A stretch of DNA of 64,000 nucleotides from Streptomyces cellostaticus (GTDB taxonomy: Bacteria; Actinomycetota; Actinomycetes; Streptomycetales; Streptomycetaceae), in NCBI RefSeq assembly GCF_001513965.1, contig NZ_KQ948034.1, positions 102,091-166,090 on the forward strand, given 5' to 3'. Position numbers and translations under genes: made by a program. Shown piece after piece: positions 23,332-31,759 of the stretch; positions within the stretch are counted from its first letter, which is position 1, and each line of letters opens with the position of its first letter. Below the pieces are notes generated by a model, which was given only the letters and a program-made list of their open reading frames with translations, was not told the DNA's origin and ran no database searches.

Positions 23332-24381
23332 ATGACCGAGAGCATCCGCCGCAGCGGCGAGTACGACGAGTACGAGTACGGGAACCCCCAGGCTCCGCAC
23401 GCTCAGCAGCACGCCTACTCCGCTCCCGCGAACCCCGAGTGGCCGCCCCCGCCGTCGTACCAGCCCCCGACGGCCACGGTGACGGCCCCGGACCCCGCGC
23501 CGCGCAAGAAGCGCACCCGCGGCCCGATCGGCCTGCTCGCCGCGGTGGCGATCGTCGCGGCCGCGGTCGGCGGCGGCACGGCCTACGCCTTCCAGGAGCT
23601 GACCGGCAAGGACACGGTCGCCTCGGCCGGCACCACCACCAACGTGGTGCCCACCAGCAAGAAGGGCAACGTCGCCGCCATCGCCTCCGCGGTCAGCCCG
23701 AGCGTGGTCGAGGTCCAGGCGACGCTCAGCAACGGCTCGTCCACCGGCTCCGGCGTGATCATCACCGGCAACGGCGAGATCGTCACCAACAACCACGTCA
23801 TCTCCGGCGCCTCCTCGATCAAGGTGCGCACCAGCGACGGCAGGAGCTACCCGGCCGAGGTCGTCGGCACCGACAGCTCCAAGGACCTGGCGCTGATCAA
23901 GCTGAAGGGAGCTTCGGGCCTCAAGCCCGCCTCGCTCGGCAACTCCTCGTCCGTCCAGGTCGGTGACACGGTCGTCGCGATCGGCTCCCCCGAGGGCCTG
24001 ACCGGCACCGTCACCAGCGGCATCGTCTCCGCGCTCAATCGTGACGTGACGGTCTCCACGGACGAGAACCAGGGCCAGAGCCAGGGCGGCGACGGACAGT
24101 GGCCGTTCCAGTTCGGCGGCCGCCAGTTCAACGGCGACACGGGCTCGTCCACCACGACCTACAAGGCGATCCAGACGGACGCCTCGCTGAACCCCGGCAA
24201 CTCCGGCGGCGCGCTGATCGACGCGGCCGGCAATGTCATCGGGATCAACTCCGCGATGTACTCGTCGAGTTCGCAGTCCTCGTCCTCCTCGGGCGCGGGC
24301 AGCATCGGCCTCGGCTTCGCGATCCCCGTCAACACCGTCAAGTCCGACCTGGCCAAGTTGCGGGCGGGCTCCACCAGCTGA
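23332..24381 (+). CDS. HtrA/DegP-like trypsin-fold serine protease
   Basis: The 349-residue membrane-anchored protease has a proline/tyrosine-rich cytoplasmic N-terminus and a single TM helix at about residues 64-86. The extracytoplasmic protease domain has His in NNHVIS (about 154), Asp in KDLALIK (about 185) and Ser in GNSGGA (about 293). There is no PDZ domain, so it is shorter than typical DegP. It probably degrades or senses misfolded envelope proteins. It is followed by a small gene and a two-component pair that may control it. Confidence 0.92.
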   Translation: MTESIRRSGEYDEYEYGNPQAPHAQQHAYSAPANPEWPPPPSYQPPTATVTAPDPAPRKKRTRGPIGLLAAVAIVAAAVGGGTAYAFQELTGKDTVASAGTTTNVVPTSKKGNVAAIASAVSPSVVEVQATLSNGSSTGSGVIITGNGEIVTNNHVISGASSIKVRTSDGRSYPAEVVGTDSSKDLALIKLKGASGLKPASLGNSSSVQVGDTVVAIGSPEGLTGTVTSGIVSALNRDVTVSTDENQGQSQGGDGQWPFQFGGRQFNGDTGSSTTTYKAIQTDASLNPGNSGGALIDAAGNVIGINSAMYSSSSQSSSSSGAGSIGLGFAIPVNTVKSDLAKLRAGSTS

Positions 24382-24412
24382 ACGACTCACCAGGCATGTC
24401 AGGGAGTACGTC

Positions 24413-24670
24413 ATGATCAAGCACGTTTCGCACCAGGACATGACCGGCACCGGTCCGGCCGCTCTCACCCTGGCCCTCGCGGTCGCGTACGAACTGCACG
24501 CGCCGGCCCCGGCACCTTCGCCGGCCCCGGCACCCCGTCCCGTCGAGGTCGCCCCCGTCCCCGAGCTGATGGGCCTGCGCCGCACCTCCGCCGACCGCCA
24601 CCACCGCCGCAAGGTGCCACTGCGCCGCCTGAACACCACGGTCCGCGGCCTGGCGGCGCTCCAGGCCTAG
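24413..24670 (+). CDS. Small Ala/Pro-rich protein, unknown
   Basis: The 85-residue product starts MIKHVSHQDMTGTG, has an Ala/Pro repeat in the middle (APAPAPSPAPAPRPVEVAPV) and a basic C-terminus (RHHRRKVPLRRL). AGGGAG lies upstream of the ATG at suitable distance. No domain is recognised. Placement 31 bp after the protease gene suggests co-transcription with htrA. Confidence 0.65.
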   Translation: MIKHVSHQDMTGTGPAALTLALAVAYELHAPAPAPSPAPAPRPVEVAPVPELMGLRRTSADRHHRRKVPLRRLNTTVRGLAALQA

Positions 24671-24761
24671 CCCGGAGCGCTGCGTGCCCGACAGCGCGGA
24701 AACATGCGACGCTGAGAGACACTCCGTCCCCCGCCCCACCGCACCCGAGGAACCGCGAGCG

Positions 24762-25492
<731 letters not shown>

Positions 25493-25496
<4 letters not shown>

Positions 25497-26941
25497 AGAA
25501 ACTGGTACGCCGTTACCGGACACTGCCGATCCGGACGCGACTGGCGATGCTGGTCGCGGCGGCGGTGGCGTTCGCGGTGGCGGCGGTTTCGGTGACGTGT
25601 TGGTTCATCGTGCAGCGGAAGCTGTACGACCAGGCCGACAACGACCTGAGGAAGGCGGTGACCATGCCACGGCCGCAGCTGGAGGCACAGGTCACCGATG
25701 CCCTCACCGACTGCAGGCAGTCCCCGGAGTACCGGGGCGGCTGGCAGAACACCTACTCCCAGGTGGTCAAGCCGGACGGCAACGTCTGCCTCTTCGGCTC
25801 GTCGATAGGGCGCGTCAAGGTCTCCCAGACCGACCTGAGCGTGATCAAGAACGCCGGAACCGGCGATATCGTCTTCCACAACGGCACGGACTCGGACGGC
25901 AACGTGGTCCGTGTGCTGACCGTGCCGCTGACCCTGGCCGATCCGCTCAGCAACATCCGCAGCCACGCGGCCTTCGTCGCCGCCGTCCCGCTCAGGGGCA
26001 CCGAGAAGACCCTCAACGACCTGGCCCTCATCCTCCTGCTCGTCTCCGGCATCGGAGTCATAGGAGCAGGCGCGGCCGGTCTCGCCGTGGCCCGGGCCGG
26101 CCTGCGCCCGGTCGACAAGCTCACCGAGGCGGTGGAGCACGTGGCCCGCACGGAGGACCTGGCCATCCGCATCCCGGTGGAGGACGACAGCGAGGACGAG
26201 GTGGCCCGCCTGTCCCGCTCCTTCAACTCGATGACCGCCTCGCTGGCCAGCTCCCGCGATCTCCAGCAGCAGCTGATCGCGGATGCCGGGCACGAACTCC
26301 GGACACCCCTGACATCGTTGCGGACCAACATCGAGCTGTTCACCCGCAGCGAGGAGACGGGCCGCCCGCTCCCCCCGGAGGACCGCAAGGCACTACTCGC
26401 CTCTGTAAAGGCCCAGATGACGGAACTGGCCTCCCTGATCGGCGACTTGCAGGAGCTGTCCCGCTCGGAGGGCCAGCGGGGTGAACGCGTCCAGGTGGTC
26501 TCCTTCCAGGACACCGTGGACGCCGCCCTGCGCCGGGCCCGCCTACGCGGCCCCGAGCTGACGATCAAGGCGGACCTGAAGCCCTGGTTCGTCCGGGCGG
26601 AGCCCTCCGCGCTGGAGCGGGCGATCGTCAACATCCTGGACAACGCGGTGAAGTTCAGCCCCGGGGGCGGCACGGTCGAGGTGCAGCTGATTGAGGGCGT
26701 GCTGACGGTCCGGGACCACGGCCCTGGCATCCCCGAGGACGAACTCCCGTACGTCTTCGACCGCTTCTGGCGCTCGCCGAGTGCGAGGGCCCTGCCGGGC
26801 TCGGGCCTGGGTCTGTCCATCGTGGCCCGTACGGTTCAGCAGGCGGGCGGCGAGGTGAGGCTGGCGCGAGCGGAGGGCGGCGGGACCGTGGCGACGGTAC
26901 GGCTGCCGGGGGCGGCTACTCCTCCGCCGGAGACTCCGTAG
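25493..26941 (+). CDS. Sensor histidine kinase
   Basis: The 482-residue kinase has TM1 at about residues 17-37, an extracytoplasmic sensor of about 140 residues with two Cys, TM2 at about 184-205, a HAMP domain, the H box AGHELRTPLTSLR (His about 266) and ATPase boxes N (NILDNAVKFSP), G1 (DHGPGIP), F and G2 (GSGLGLSIV). The GTG start overlaps the regulator stop by four bases. It may sense envelope stress together with the adjacent HtrA protease. The 3' end overlaps the convergent toxin-like gene by 26 bp. Confidence 0.94.
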
Positions 26942-27275
26942 GGGGTTCGGTGCCGAGCCAGAAGAGCTCTTCTACCGTGATCTGGGGATCTTCCGTCCGG
27001 CGTACGAAGACGTACTTCAGCCAGCCGTTTCCATAGTCGAAGAAGCAGATGTGACGGCCCTTCGGATCAGTGGACCGGTCTGGCCGTACCTTCATGTCAT
27101 CGGGAAGGCCCGCATCGGTCTCGATGCCGCGGAAATAGGGGTCCTTGGCCGTGACCAGTTCGGCGCGCGCGGCGTAGACCATTTCCCGTACATGCTCAGG
27201 CAGCGCTTCCAGGGCAGCGCGAGCATCGAGCCGCCAGTCCATCTGCCAGGGCGGCCCCATGAACCCGTCGGTCAC
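26916..27275 (-). CDS. RelE/ParE-like toxin candidate
   Basis: The 119-residue protein has the pattern of a small RelE/ParE-fold protein: an N-terminal helix (ALEALPEHVREMVYAARAEL), then strands ending RHICFFDYGNGWLKYVFVRR and ITVEELFWLG. Its GTG start overlaps the TGA of the upstream DUF6247-like gene (GTGA), the layout of an antitoxin-toxin pair. Toxicity has not been shown and the similarity is structural, not at defined catalytic residues. It overlaps the 3' end of the kinase gene. Confidence 0.6.
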   Translation of the reverse strand: MTDGFMGPPWQMDWRLDARAALEALPEHVREMVYAARAELVTAKDPYFRGIETDAGLPDDMKVRPDRSTDPKGRHICFFDYGNGWLKYVFVRRTEDPQITVEELFWLGTEPPTESPAEE

Positions 27276-27622
27276 TCGCCGGGCTCCAGTTCTCGCACTC
27301 GGTAGTGGATCTTCGCTGCCTCTTCGAGGAGGGCCTTGGCCTCGTTGATGTCGGTGCACTCGTACGCAGCCCGGTGCTCAAGATCACGCACGTACGCGTC
27401 CAGCTTGGGGTCGCGGGCGATGGCGTACTGGCCCCACCAACGGACCATGAACGCGGGCACGGGGGTTACGTCGTATGCGTCAGCAATCGCCCACTTCCAG
27501 TGCTCGTCGAAGTCGGGGAGGAGCTCGGGCGTGTGCTTGGCGATGGCCTCGCGTAGCGCCTTCGGGTTGCGCTCGGGCATGGGAGGGACGCCAGGACCCG
27601 GCTCCGCAGCGTGGGCACTCAT
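27272..27622 (-). CDS. DUF6247-like protein, antitoxin candidate
   Basis: The 116-residue helical protein contains PPMPERNPKALREAIAKHTP and VPAFMVRWWGQYAIARDPKLDA, recalling the actinobacterial DUF6247 family. It is translationally coupled to the following RelE/ParE-like gene, which suggests an antitoxin role. The start MSAHAAEPG is used. A further start 13 codons upstream (ORF begins 27661) looks like non-coding sequence. A short inverted repeat (CGTTC-GGCCG-GAACG, 27707-27721) lies in the promoter region and may be its operator. Confidence 0.65.
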   Translation of the reverse strand: MSAHAAEPGPGVPPMPERNPKALREAIAKHTPELLPDFDEHWKWAIADAYDVTPVPAFMVRWWGQYAIARDPKLDAYVRDLEHRAAYECTDINEAKALLEEAAKIHYRVRELEPGE

Positions 27623-27706
27623 GCTCGCTGTCCTCCTTCGACGCGCCGCATCTACGACCATAACCGTCCCGCACCTTTGGCATCAGTAGTTCGTGACCTG
27701 CCCGAC

Positions 27707-27721
27707 CGTTCGGCCGGAACG
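27707..27721. promoter_or_regulatory. Candidate operator of the toxin-antitoxin pair
   Basis: CGTTC-GGCCG-GAACG is an inverted repeat 85 bp upstream of the antitoxin-like gene, in the only intergenic space before it. Confidence 0.3.
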
Positions 27722-27769
27722 TCAACGGTGCCGGAGACATGGCTTCGAAGGTGGAACATCCGAGCGACG

Positions 27770-27985
27770 TCACCCGAAGGGGTAGACACCCGCCTCACCC
27801 TTGACCCCAGCCACGAACACGGACCAGGAAGAGGACGAGAAGAGCAGCGGGCGGGTCGACGGAACCTTGCTGTCGCGGACCGGCACGATGCCGGGGAAGC
27901 CGTCGGCGACCGCGACGCAGTTGTTGGCTCCCCCATCGCTGTAGCTCGACTTGCGCCACACGGCGGTGCTGAGATCGGGAGTCAT
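27770..27985 (-). CDS. DUF397 protein (second copy of the operon)
   Basis: The 71-residue DUF397 protein has WRKSSYSDGGANNCVAVAD, PVRDSK and a C-terminal WSVFVAGVKG core. DUF397 proteins pair with XRE regulators in Streptomyces and can act as antagonists or small partners of them. It overlaps the preceding DUF397 gene by ATGA. The two copies are similar along their length, so this is a recent tandem duplication. Confidence 0.88.
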   Translation of the reverse strand: MTPDLSTAVWRKSSYSDGGANNCVAVADGFPGIVPVRDSKVPSTRPLLFSSSSWSVFVAGVKGEAGVYPFG

Positions 27986-28185
27986 GCGGACTCCTTCACA
28001 CCGTGCACGAACGCGGACCAGGACGGCGCTCCGAAGACCAGCACGTGGCCCGACGGGATCTTGCTGTCCCGGACCGGGACCATGCCTGGATAGCCGTCGG
28101 TCACCTCGACACAGTTCGAGGCTCCCCCGTCGCTGTAAGACGACTTGCGCCACACGGCGGTGCTGAGGTCGGGGGTTCGGTTCAT
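27982..28185 (-). CDS. DUF397 protein (first copy of the operon)
   Basis: The 67-residue DUF397 protein has WRKSSYSDGGASNCVEVTD, PVRDSKIPSG and WSAFVHGVKES. The ATG of MNRTPDLS overlaps the stop of the XRE gene (ATGA), with GGAG nine bases ahead inside that gene. It is coupled at both ends, so regulator and both DUF397 proteins are probably made in fixed ratio. Confidence 0.9.
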   Translation of the reverse strand: MNRTPDLSTAVWRKSSYSDGGASNCVEVTDGYPGMVPVRDSKIPSGHVLVFGAPSWSAFVHGVKESA

Positions 28186-29015
28186 GATCTGCACTCCTCC
28201 AGAAGACGCTTGATGAACGCCGTCGACTCAGCCGGAGTCAGGGCCGCGTCCCTGACGAGATCGTAGGACAAGCGGTAGGACAGGACCTTGTCCGGATCGT
28301 CGATCAGCACGCCGGTTCCGTTGCCTTCCACGTAGGCAACGGGGTCGCCGGCTCGCTGCCACAGAAGGATCAGGTCGCTGCTCATGAGGTCGTGCACACC
28401 GGCCGTGTAGGGCAGTACCTGAAGAGCGACGTTCGGACGTTCCGCTGCGTCCACCAGATGCGACAGCTGGTCCGTCCACACCTTCACGTCGGGAACCGGG
28501 CGCCGCACCGCCCCCTCGTCCAGGATCACGCGCACGCTCGGCGCCGGGTCGCGGTACAGCAGTTCCTGCCGTCCCATGCGCAAGGCCACCTGCTCCTCGA
28601 CTTCTTCGCCGTTGCCAGCCGTTGTCTGGCCTCCAGACAACCCTGACAACACAGCCCGGGCGTAGTCCTCGGTCTGCAACAGGCCCGGCACCCGCAGCTG
28701 GAACATCCACATGACCCGGGCCGTCGCCTCCAGATCCATGAACGCCTTGTACTTGTCCTTGACGACCTCCTTGCGGGCGTCACGCCACAGGCGAACCAGC
28801 AGGTCACCGGAGCCGTAGTACGTGTCCAGGTCCTCCATGACCGCTCGCTTCGAGAGGCGTTCCCCCTTCTCCAAGCGGAAGAGATAGCTCTTGTCGTACG
28901 ACGTCTCCGCCGACAACTGCGCCAGCGTCTTGCCCGCCTTCTCCCGCAGAAACTTCAGCGTCCGCCCGAGCTCGGCACGCCTCGACTCCCGGTCCCCGTC
29001 AACGAGTTCGCCCAT
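28182..29015 (-). CDS. XRE-family regulator with Scr1-type C-terminal domain
   Basis: The 277-residue protein has a helix-turn-helix near residues 15-70 (LGRTLKFLREKAGKTLAQLS, SYLFRLEKGERLSKRAVMED). The large C-terminal domain is typical of Streptomyces XRE partners of DUF397 (MWMFQLRVPGLLQTEDYARA; PNVALQVLPYTAGVH). WhiJ and similar developmental or stress regulators belong here. GAGGGG precedes the ATG. A palindrome in its promoter is repeated inside the gene, suggesting autoregulation. Confidence 0.9.
   Translation of the reverse strand: MGELVDGDRESRRAELGRTLKFLREKAGKTLAQLSAETSYDKSYLFRLEKGERLSKRAVMEDLDTYYGSGDLLVRLWRDARKEVVKDKYKAFMDLEATARVMWMFQLRVPGLLQTEDYARAVLSGLSGGQTTAGNGEEVEEQVALRMGRQELLYRDPAPSVRVILDEGAVRRPVPDVKVWTDQLSHLVDAAERPNVALQVLPYTAGVHDLMSSDLILLWQRAGDPVAYVEGNGTGVLIDDPDKVLSYRLSYDLVRDAALTPAESTAFIKRLLEECRS
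28621..28641. promoter_or_regulatory. Intragenic palindrome matching the XRE promoter site
   Basis: GTTGTCTGG-CCT-CCAGACAAC is a perfect 9-bp inverted repeat with 3-bp spacer inside the XRE gene. It matches the promoter palindrome at 29028 except for one base in one arm and the spacer. It is a candidate second operator that could form a loop or roadblock. Confidence 0.55.
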
Positions 29016-29027
29016 GTCACCCCTCGC

Positions 29028-29050
29028 CGTTGCCTGGCGCCCAGACAACG
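29028..29050. promoter_or_regulatory. Palindromic operator in the divergent XRE promoter region
   Basis: CGTTGCCTGG-CGC-CCAGACAACG is a 10-bp inverted repeat with one mismatch, 13 bp upstream of the XRE start. It is shared with the promoter of the divergent small genes, so one site could control both. Confidence 0.6.
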
Positions 29051-29151
29051 CCAGCCCTCTTCCGCAGCGTACGCGCAAGCAGTGACGATCGACGCACGAA
29101 CGGTAATCACCGCTCGTCAAGCCCACCCTTTGCCGCTCAAGGAGCGCCGAC

Positions 29152-29382
29152 GTGCGCGCACGTACCGCCGGATTCATCGAATCGCTACTGCTGCTGCTCA
29201 TCCGGGCGTTGCTGCCCGCCCGGGGCCGTCATCGCGCGGTCCCGGCCCGACTGCCGTACCCGGCACGCCCGTTGACCACACGCACCGGCCGTCCGCCCGC
29301 CCTCGACGCACACCTCATCGACATCGCCTACGACACCCGGTTGGTGCGCCCGTACCTCCTCACCCCGGAGGTGGCCGCATGA
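29152..29382 (+). CDS. Small basic protein divergent from the XRE gene
   Basis: The 76-residue protein starts at GTG with AAGGAG seven bases upstream. It has a hydrophobic N-terminal stretch (ESLLLLLIRALLPA) followed by an Arg/Pro-rich middle and LIDIAYDTRLVRPYLLTPE. Unrecognised. It overlaps the next gene by ATGA. Small genes divergent from XRE-DUF397 operons are common in Streptomyces, and a joint role is likely. Confidence 0.7.
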   Translation: MRARTAGFIESLLLLLIRALLPARGRHRAVPARLPYPARPLTTRTGRPPALDAHLIDIAYDTRLVRPYLLTPEVAA

Positions 29383-29696
29383 GCACCGCACAAGAGCGGC
29401 CGAGGCCGGTCGACGGGCAGCTCCGCCTCCTGCCGTGGACCACCCCGGAGGGGAACCCCTGCTACCTCAGTACCGACAGCGGCCACAGCAGGCTCTCCCT
29501 GCTCGCGGACGACGTGGAAGCGGCCCAGCTGGACTCGGGCGAACAGGTGCTCCTCGGAGCCAGGGCCGTCCTGGCCGACGCCGGGGCGGGCGAACGCGCG
29601 GTGCGCTTCGCGCTCACCAGGGCCGTGGAGTCACTGAGCGAGGCGCTGCGCATCGCGGTCAGCCGAGGGCGGCGGATCCCCGGAAACGACCTCTGA
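29379..29696 (+). CDS. Small protein coupled to the preceding gene, unknown
   Basis: The 105-residue acidic protein (MSTAQERPRPVDGQLRLLPW; GNPCYLSTDSGHSRLSLLAD; LSEALRIAVSRGRRIPG) has no recognised domain. Its ATG overlaps the stop of the upstream gene. The C-terminal half is helical. Its position opposite the XRE-DUF397 operon suggests a partner or target of that system. Confidence 0.8.
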   Translation: MSTAQERPRPVDGQLRLLPWTTPEGNPCYLSTDSGHSRLSLLADDVEAAQLDSGEQVLLGARAVLADAGAGERAVRFALTRAVESLSEALRIAVSRGRRIPGNDL

Positions 29697-29774
29697 CCTG
29701 GCCTTGGAGGGGGTGCTCACCCGCTCGGATGCGCTCGACGAGAAAATGATCAGGAGGGTGTGCATGGTGATCAC

Positions 29775-30026
29775 ATGAACACTTCACCTCAGCGCAAGAA
29801 GACCGTCGCTTTCCGGATTCCGCGAGCGTTCGCGGTGTGTGCCGCCGTAGGCATCACTTGTGCGGCGGGGATGGCAACTGCCACCTCCGCCGTGGCCGCG
29901 GCGCCGGCCACGCACGTCGCCACGAAGGCCGCCCCGGCCTGGAGCCACGGCGGTGACGGCGGCAGCAACAACGACGCCAACAAGTGCGCCAACGGCCTCC
30001 TCGACCTCCTCAACTTCTGCAACTGA
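29775..30026 (+). CDS. Small secreted peptide with C-terminal Cys pair
   Basis: The 83-residue precursor has a Sec signal (IPRAFAVCAAVGITCAAGMA, then ATSAVAAAPA) and a short mature part. The mature part is a Gly/Asn-rich linker followed by KCANGLLDLLNFCN at the end. The two Cys flanking an amphipathic LLDLLNF stretch recall surface-active or bacteriocin-like peptides, but there is no match to chaplins or known lanthipeptides that I can name. A GTG 15 bp upstream is an alternative start with AGGAGG nearby. A strong hairpin follows the gene. Confidence 0.65.
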   Translation: MNTSPQRKKTVAFRIPRAFAVCAAVGITCAAGMATATSAVAAAPATHVATKAAPAWSHGGDGGSNNDANKCANGLLDLLNFCN

Positions 30027-30100
30027 CCGACAACCGGCGGCAGTTCCTGCCCGCCGACCGCACCACCACGCATTGAAGAAAACCATCCATCCACCCACCC

Positions 30101-30147
30101 CAGGGCGGTCAGGAACAGAGGCAGACCCCCTCTTCCTGACCGCCCTG
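30101..30147 (+). terminator. Strong hairpin terminator
   Basis: CAGGGCGGTCAGGAA (30101-30115) pairs perfectly with TTCCTGACCGCCCTG (30133-30147). It lies 75 bp after the small secreted peptide gene. Confidence 0.75.
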
Positions 30148-30287
30148 CCGACTTACAACCGAAGGCCTGCGCCCAACTCCGGCCGGGGCGGCAACCTTTC
30201 CGCGTGGGGCAGCGACTGCAACGGCAGTCCATCCCCCGCACGGAACGGAGACCGGCATGAGCGAGCACCGCAGAACGGCCGCCAAGC

Positions 30288-30712
30288 CACGCGACCGCCG
30301 ACGGGTTCGCCTCCGTCAACGCCCTCGGGCAGAAGGGGACTTACTCCGCCGGTTTCGTCACGGCCCCTTCGACCGCCGCGAACCGCAAGGGCCTCCTGAT
30401 CAACGCCTCCACGGTGAGCGGCAGCGTCTCCGACCGGAGCTTCTCCCTCGGGCGCCCCTGGCGCGCGGGCGGCGACGCCACCCTCGACCCGCAGACCACG
30501 GTCCGCAACACCACCCTGAGCACCGCCGTCAAGTCCACCCCCTGGACGGACATGGGCGGCTTCTCCTGGAAGAGCGACCGGTTCGCCGAGTACAGAACAG
30601 CGGGGCGGGCGCGGGCAGCGCGAGCGGTGACCGGCCTCAGCTGACCGACGCCCAGGCCTCGAACCAGGAGGTCGCCGACTGGCTGGGCGGCTGGACGCCG
30701 ACCGCCTCCTGA
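30288..30712 (+). pseudogene. Remnant of a pectinesterase (3' part, frameshifted)
   Basis: One frame from about 30288 encodes GFASVNALGQKGTYSAGFVT and SDRSFSLGRPWRAGGDATLD. LGRPW is the pectin methylesterase signature. At about 30595 the frame is lost. The reading continues one frame over with GAGAGSASGDRPQLTDAQAS and VADWLGGWTP to a stop. The 5' half of the gene is absent and no start precedes the homologous part. One frameshift plus truncation make it inactive. Confidence 0.75.
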
Positions 30713-30781
30713 CCTCCCGGGTACGGGGTCTACCCTCTCCTCAGTCGCGCACCCGTTCGGTGCGCCGGGGGAGGGGCTTCC

Positions 30782-31516
30782 GTGACTTCCATGGACGAGG
30801 GCGGGCTGGTTCGGGAGTACCGCAAGCGGCGCAGACGGCCCGGACAGGTCCTGATCCTGCCGGTCATCCTGCTGGGCAACGCCGTGCTGCAGACGGTCCG
30901 CCCCCATGACGGCATGCCCGGGTGGTGGGCTCCCACGGCGCTGGGGCTCCTGCTGGCGGCCTGTGTCTGGCGCGCCCTGCTCGAATGGCGGGCGCGTACC
31001 TGGGTGACGGCCGAGGGGATCACCCGGCAGGGGCCCGTACGATTGCGCAGCTGGGCCTGGTCCGACATCTACGACATCCGGCTGGAGCACGGCGGCGGCG
31101 ATGCCGTCAACGCCGCTCCCCGGTGGCCGGCCTATGTGTACGACCACGAAGGGCGCCGCTTCCGGATCCCGCACCTCGACGAGATGCAGCTGGACGATCC
31201 CTACGCCGAGGTCGCCGCCCTGCGTCACGCCGCCTGGCAGCACGGGTGGAGCAGCTGGGAACAGCGCCCCGAGGTCGAGGAACGCATCCTGCGCCGTGCC
31301 GGGCAGCGCAAGGGGTGGCGGTGGGCGAGCATCGGCGCGGTGATCGTCCTGGCCGCCATGGCCGTGGTCGCGGTGGCGGAGGCCGCCGTCGGAACCCCGG
31401 TCGACCTGCTCCTGCAACTCGTCGGCGTGCCCCTGGCCGCCTTCGCCGTACTGGGCATCGCACTGAGTACCTACTGGGCCACCCATCACCCACGCCCGCA
31501 GAACCGGCCCTGGTGA
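30782..31516 (+). CDS. Membrane protein with PH-like domain
   Basis: The 244-residue protein has two hydrophobic stretches near the N-terminus (about residues 21-38 and 46-64), then a bacterial PH-like segment (VTAEGITRQGPVRLRSWAWSDIYDIRLE). Two more hydrophobic helices follow at the C-terminus (IVLAAMAVVAVAEA; LVGVPLAAFAVLGIAL). The GTG start follows GGAGGGG. The role is unknown. It sits between a pectinesterase relic and an ABC-transporter relic. Confidence 0.78.
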   Translation: MTSMDEGGLVREYRKRRRRPGQVLILPVILLGNAVLQTVRPHDGMPGWWAPTALGLLLAACVWRALLEWRARTWVTAEGITRQGPVRLRSWAWSDIYDIRLEHGGGDAVNAAPRWPAYVYDHEGRRFRIPHLDEMQLDDPYAEVAALRHAAWQHGWSSWEQRPEVEERILRRAGQRKGWRWASIGAVIVLAAMAVVAVAEAAVGTPVDLLLQLVGVPLAAFAVLGIALSTYWATHHPRPQNRPW

Positions 31517-31524
31517 CGAGCGGA

Positions 31525-31741
31525 CTACCAGCGCAGGATCATCGTGTCGTCCGCCCCCGGTGCCGTTTGCACGATCGCCTCCGGTGGCGGCGACACCAGC
31601 CGCGCGTAGGCGCCGCCCCGCGCGAGGAGTTCCCCGTGCGTCCCCGTCTCCACCAGGCGGCCGCCGACCACGACGAGGATGCGGTCGGCGTCGGGGGCGA
31701 GGGTCAGGTCGTGGGTGATCACGATGGTCCGGCCGGGCCGC
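31525..31741 (-). pseudogene. C-terminal fragment of an ABC transporter ATPase
   Basis: The reading frame contains RTIVITHDLTLAPDADRILV, then GRLVETGTHGELLARGGAYA. These are the H-loop and the C-terminal end of an ABC exporter nucleotide-binding domain. Walker A, Q-loop, signature and Walker B are missing because the sequence is cut at the mshD start. It is therefore a relic of a gene lost by rearrangement. Confidence 0.75.
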
Positions 31742-31759
31742 CCCGATACCCTCGTACGC

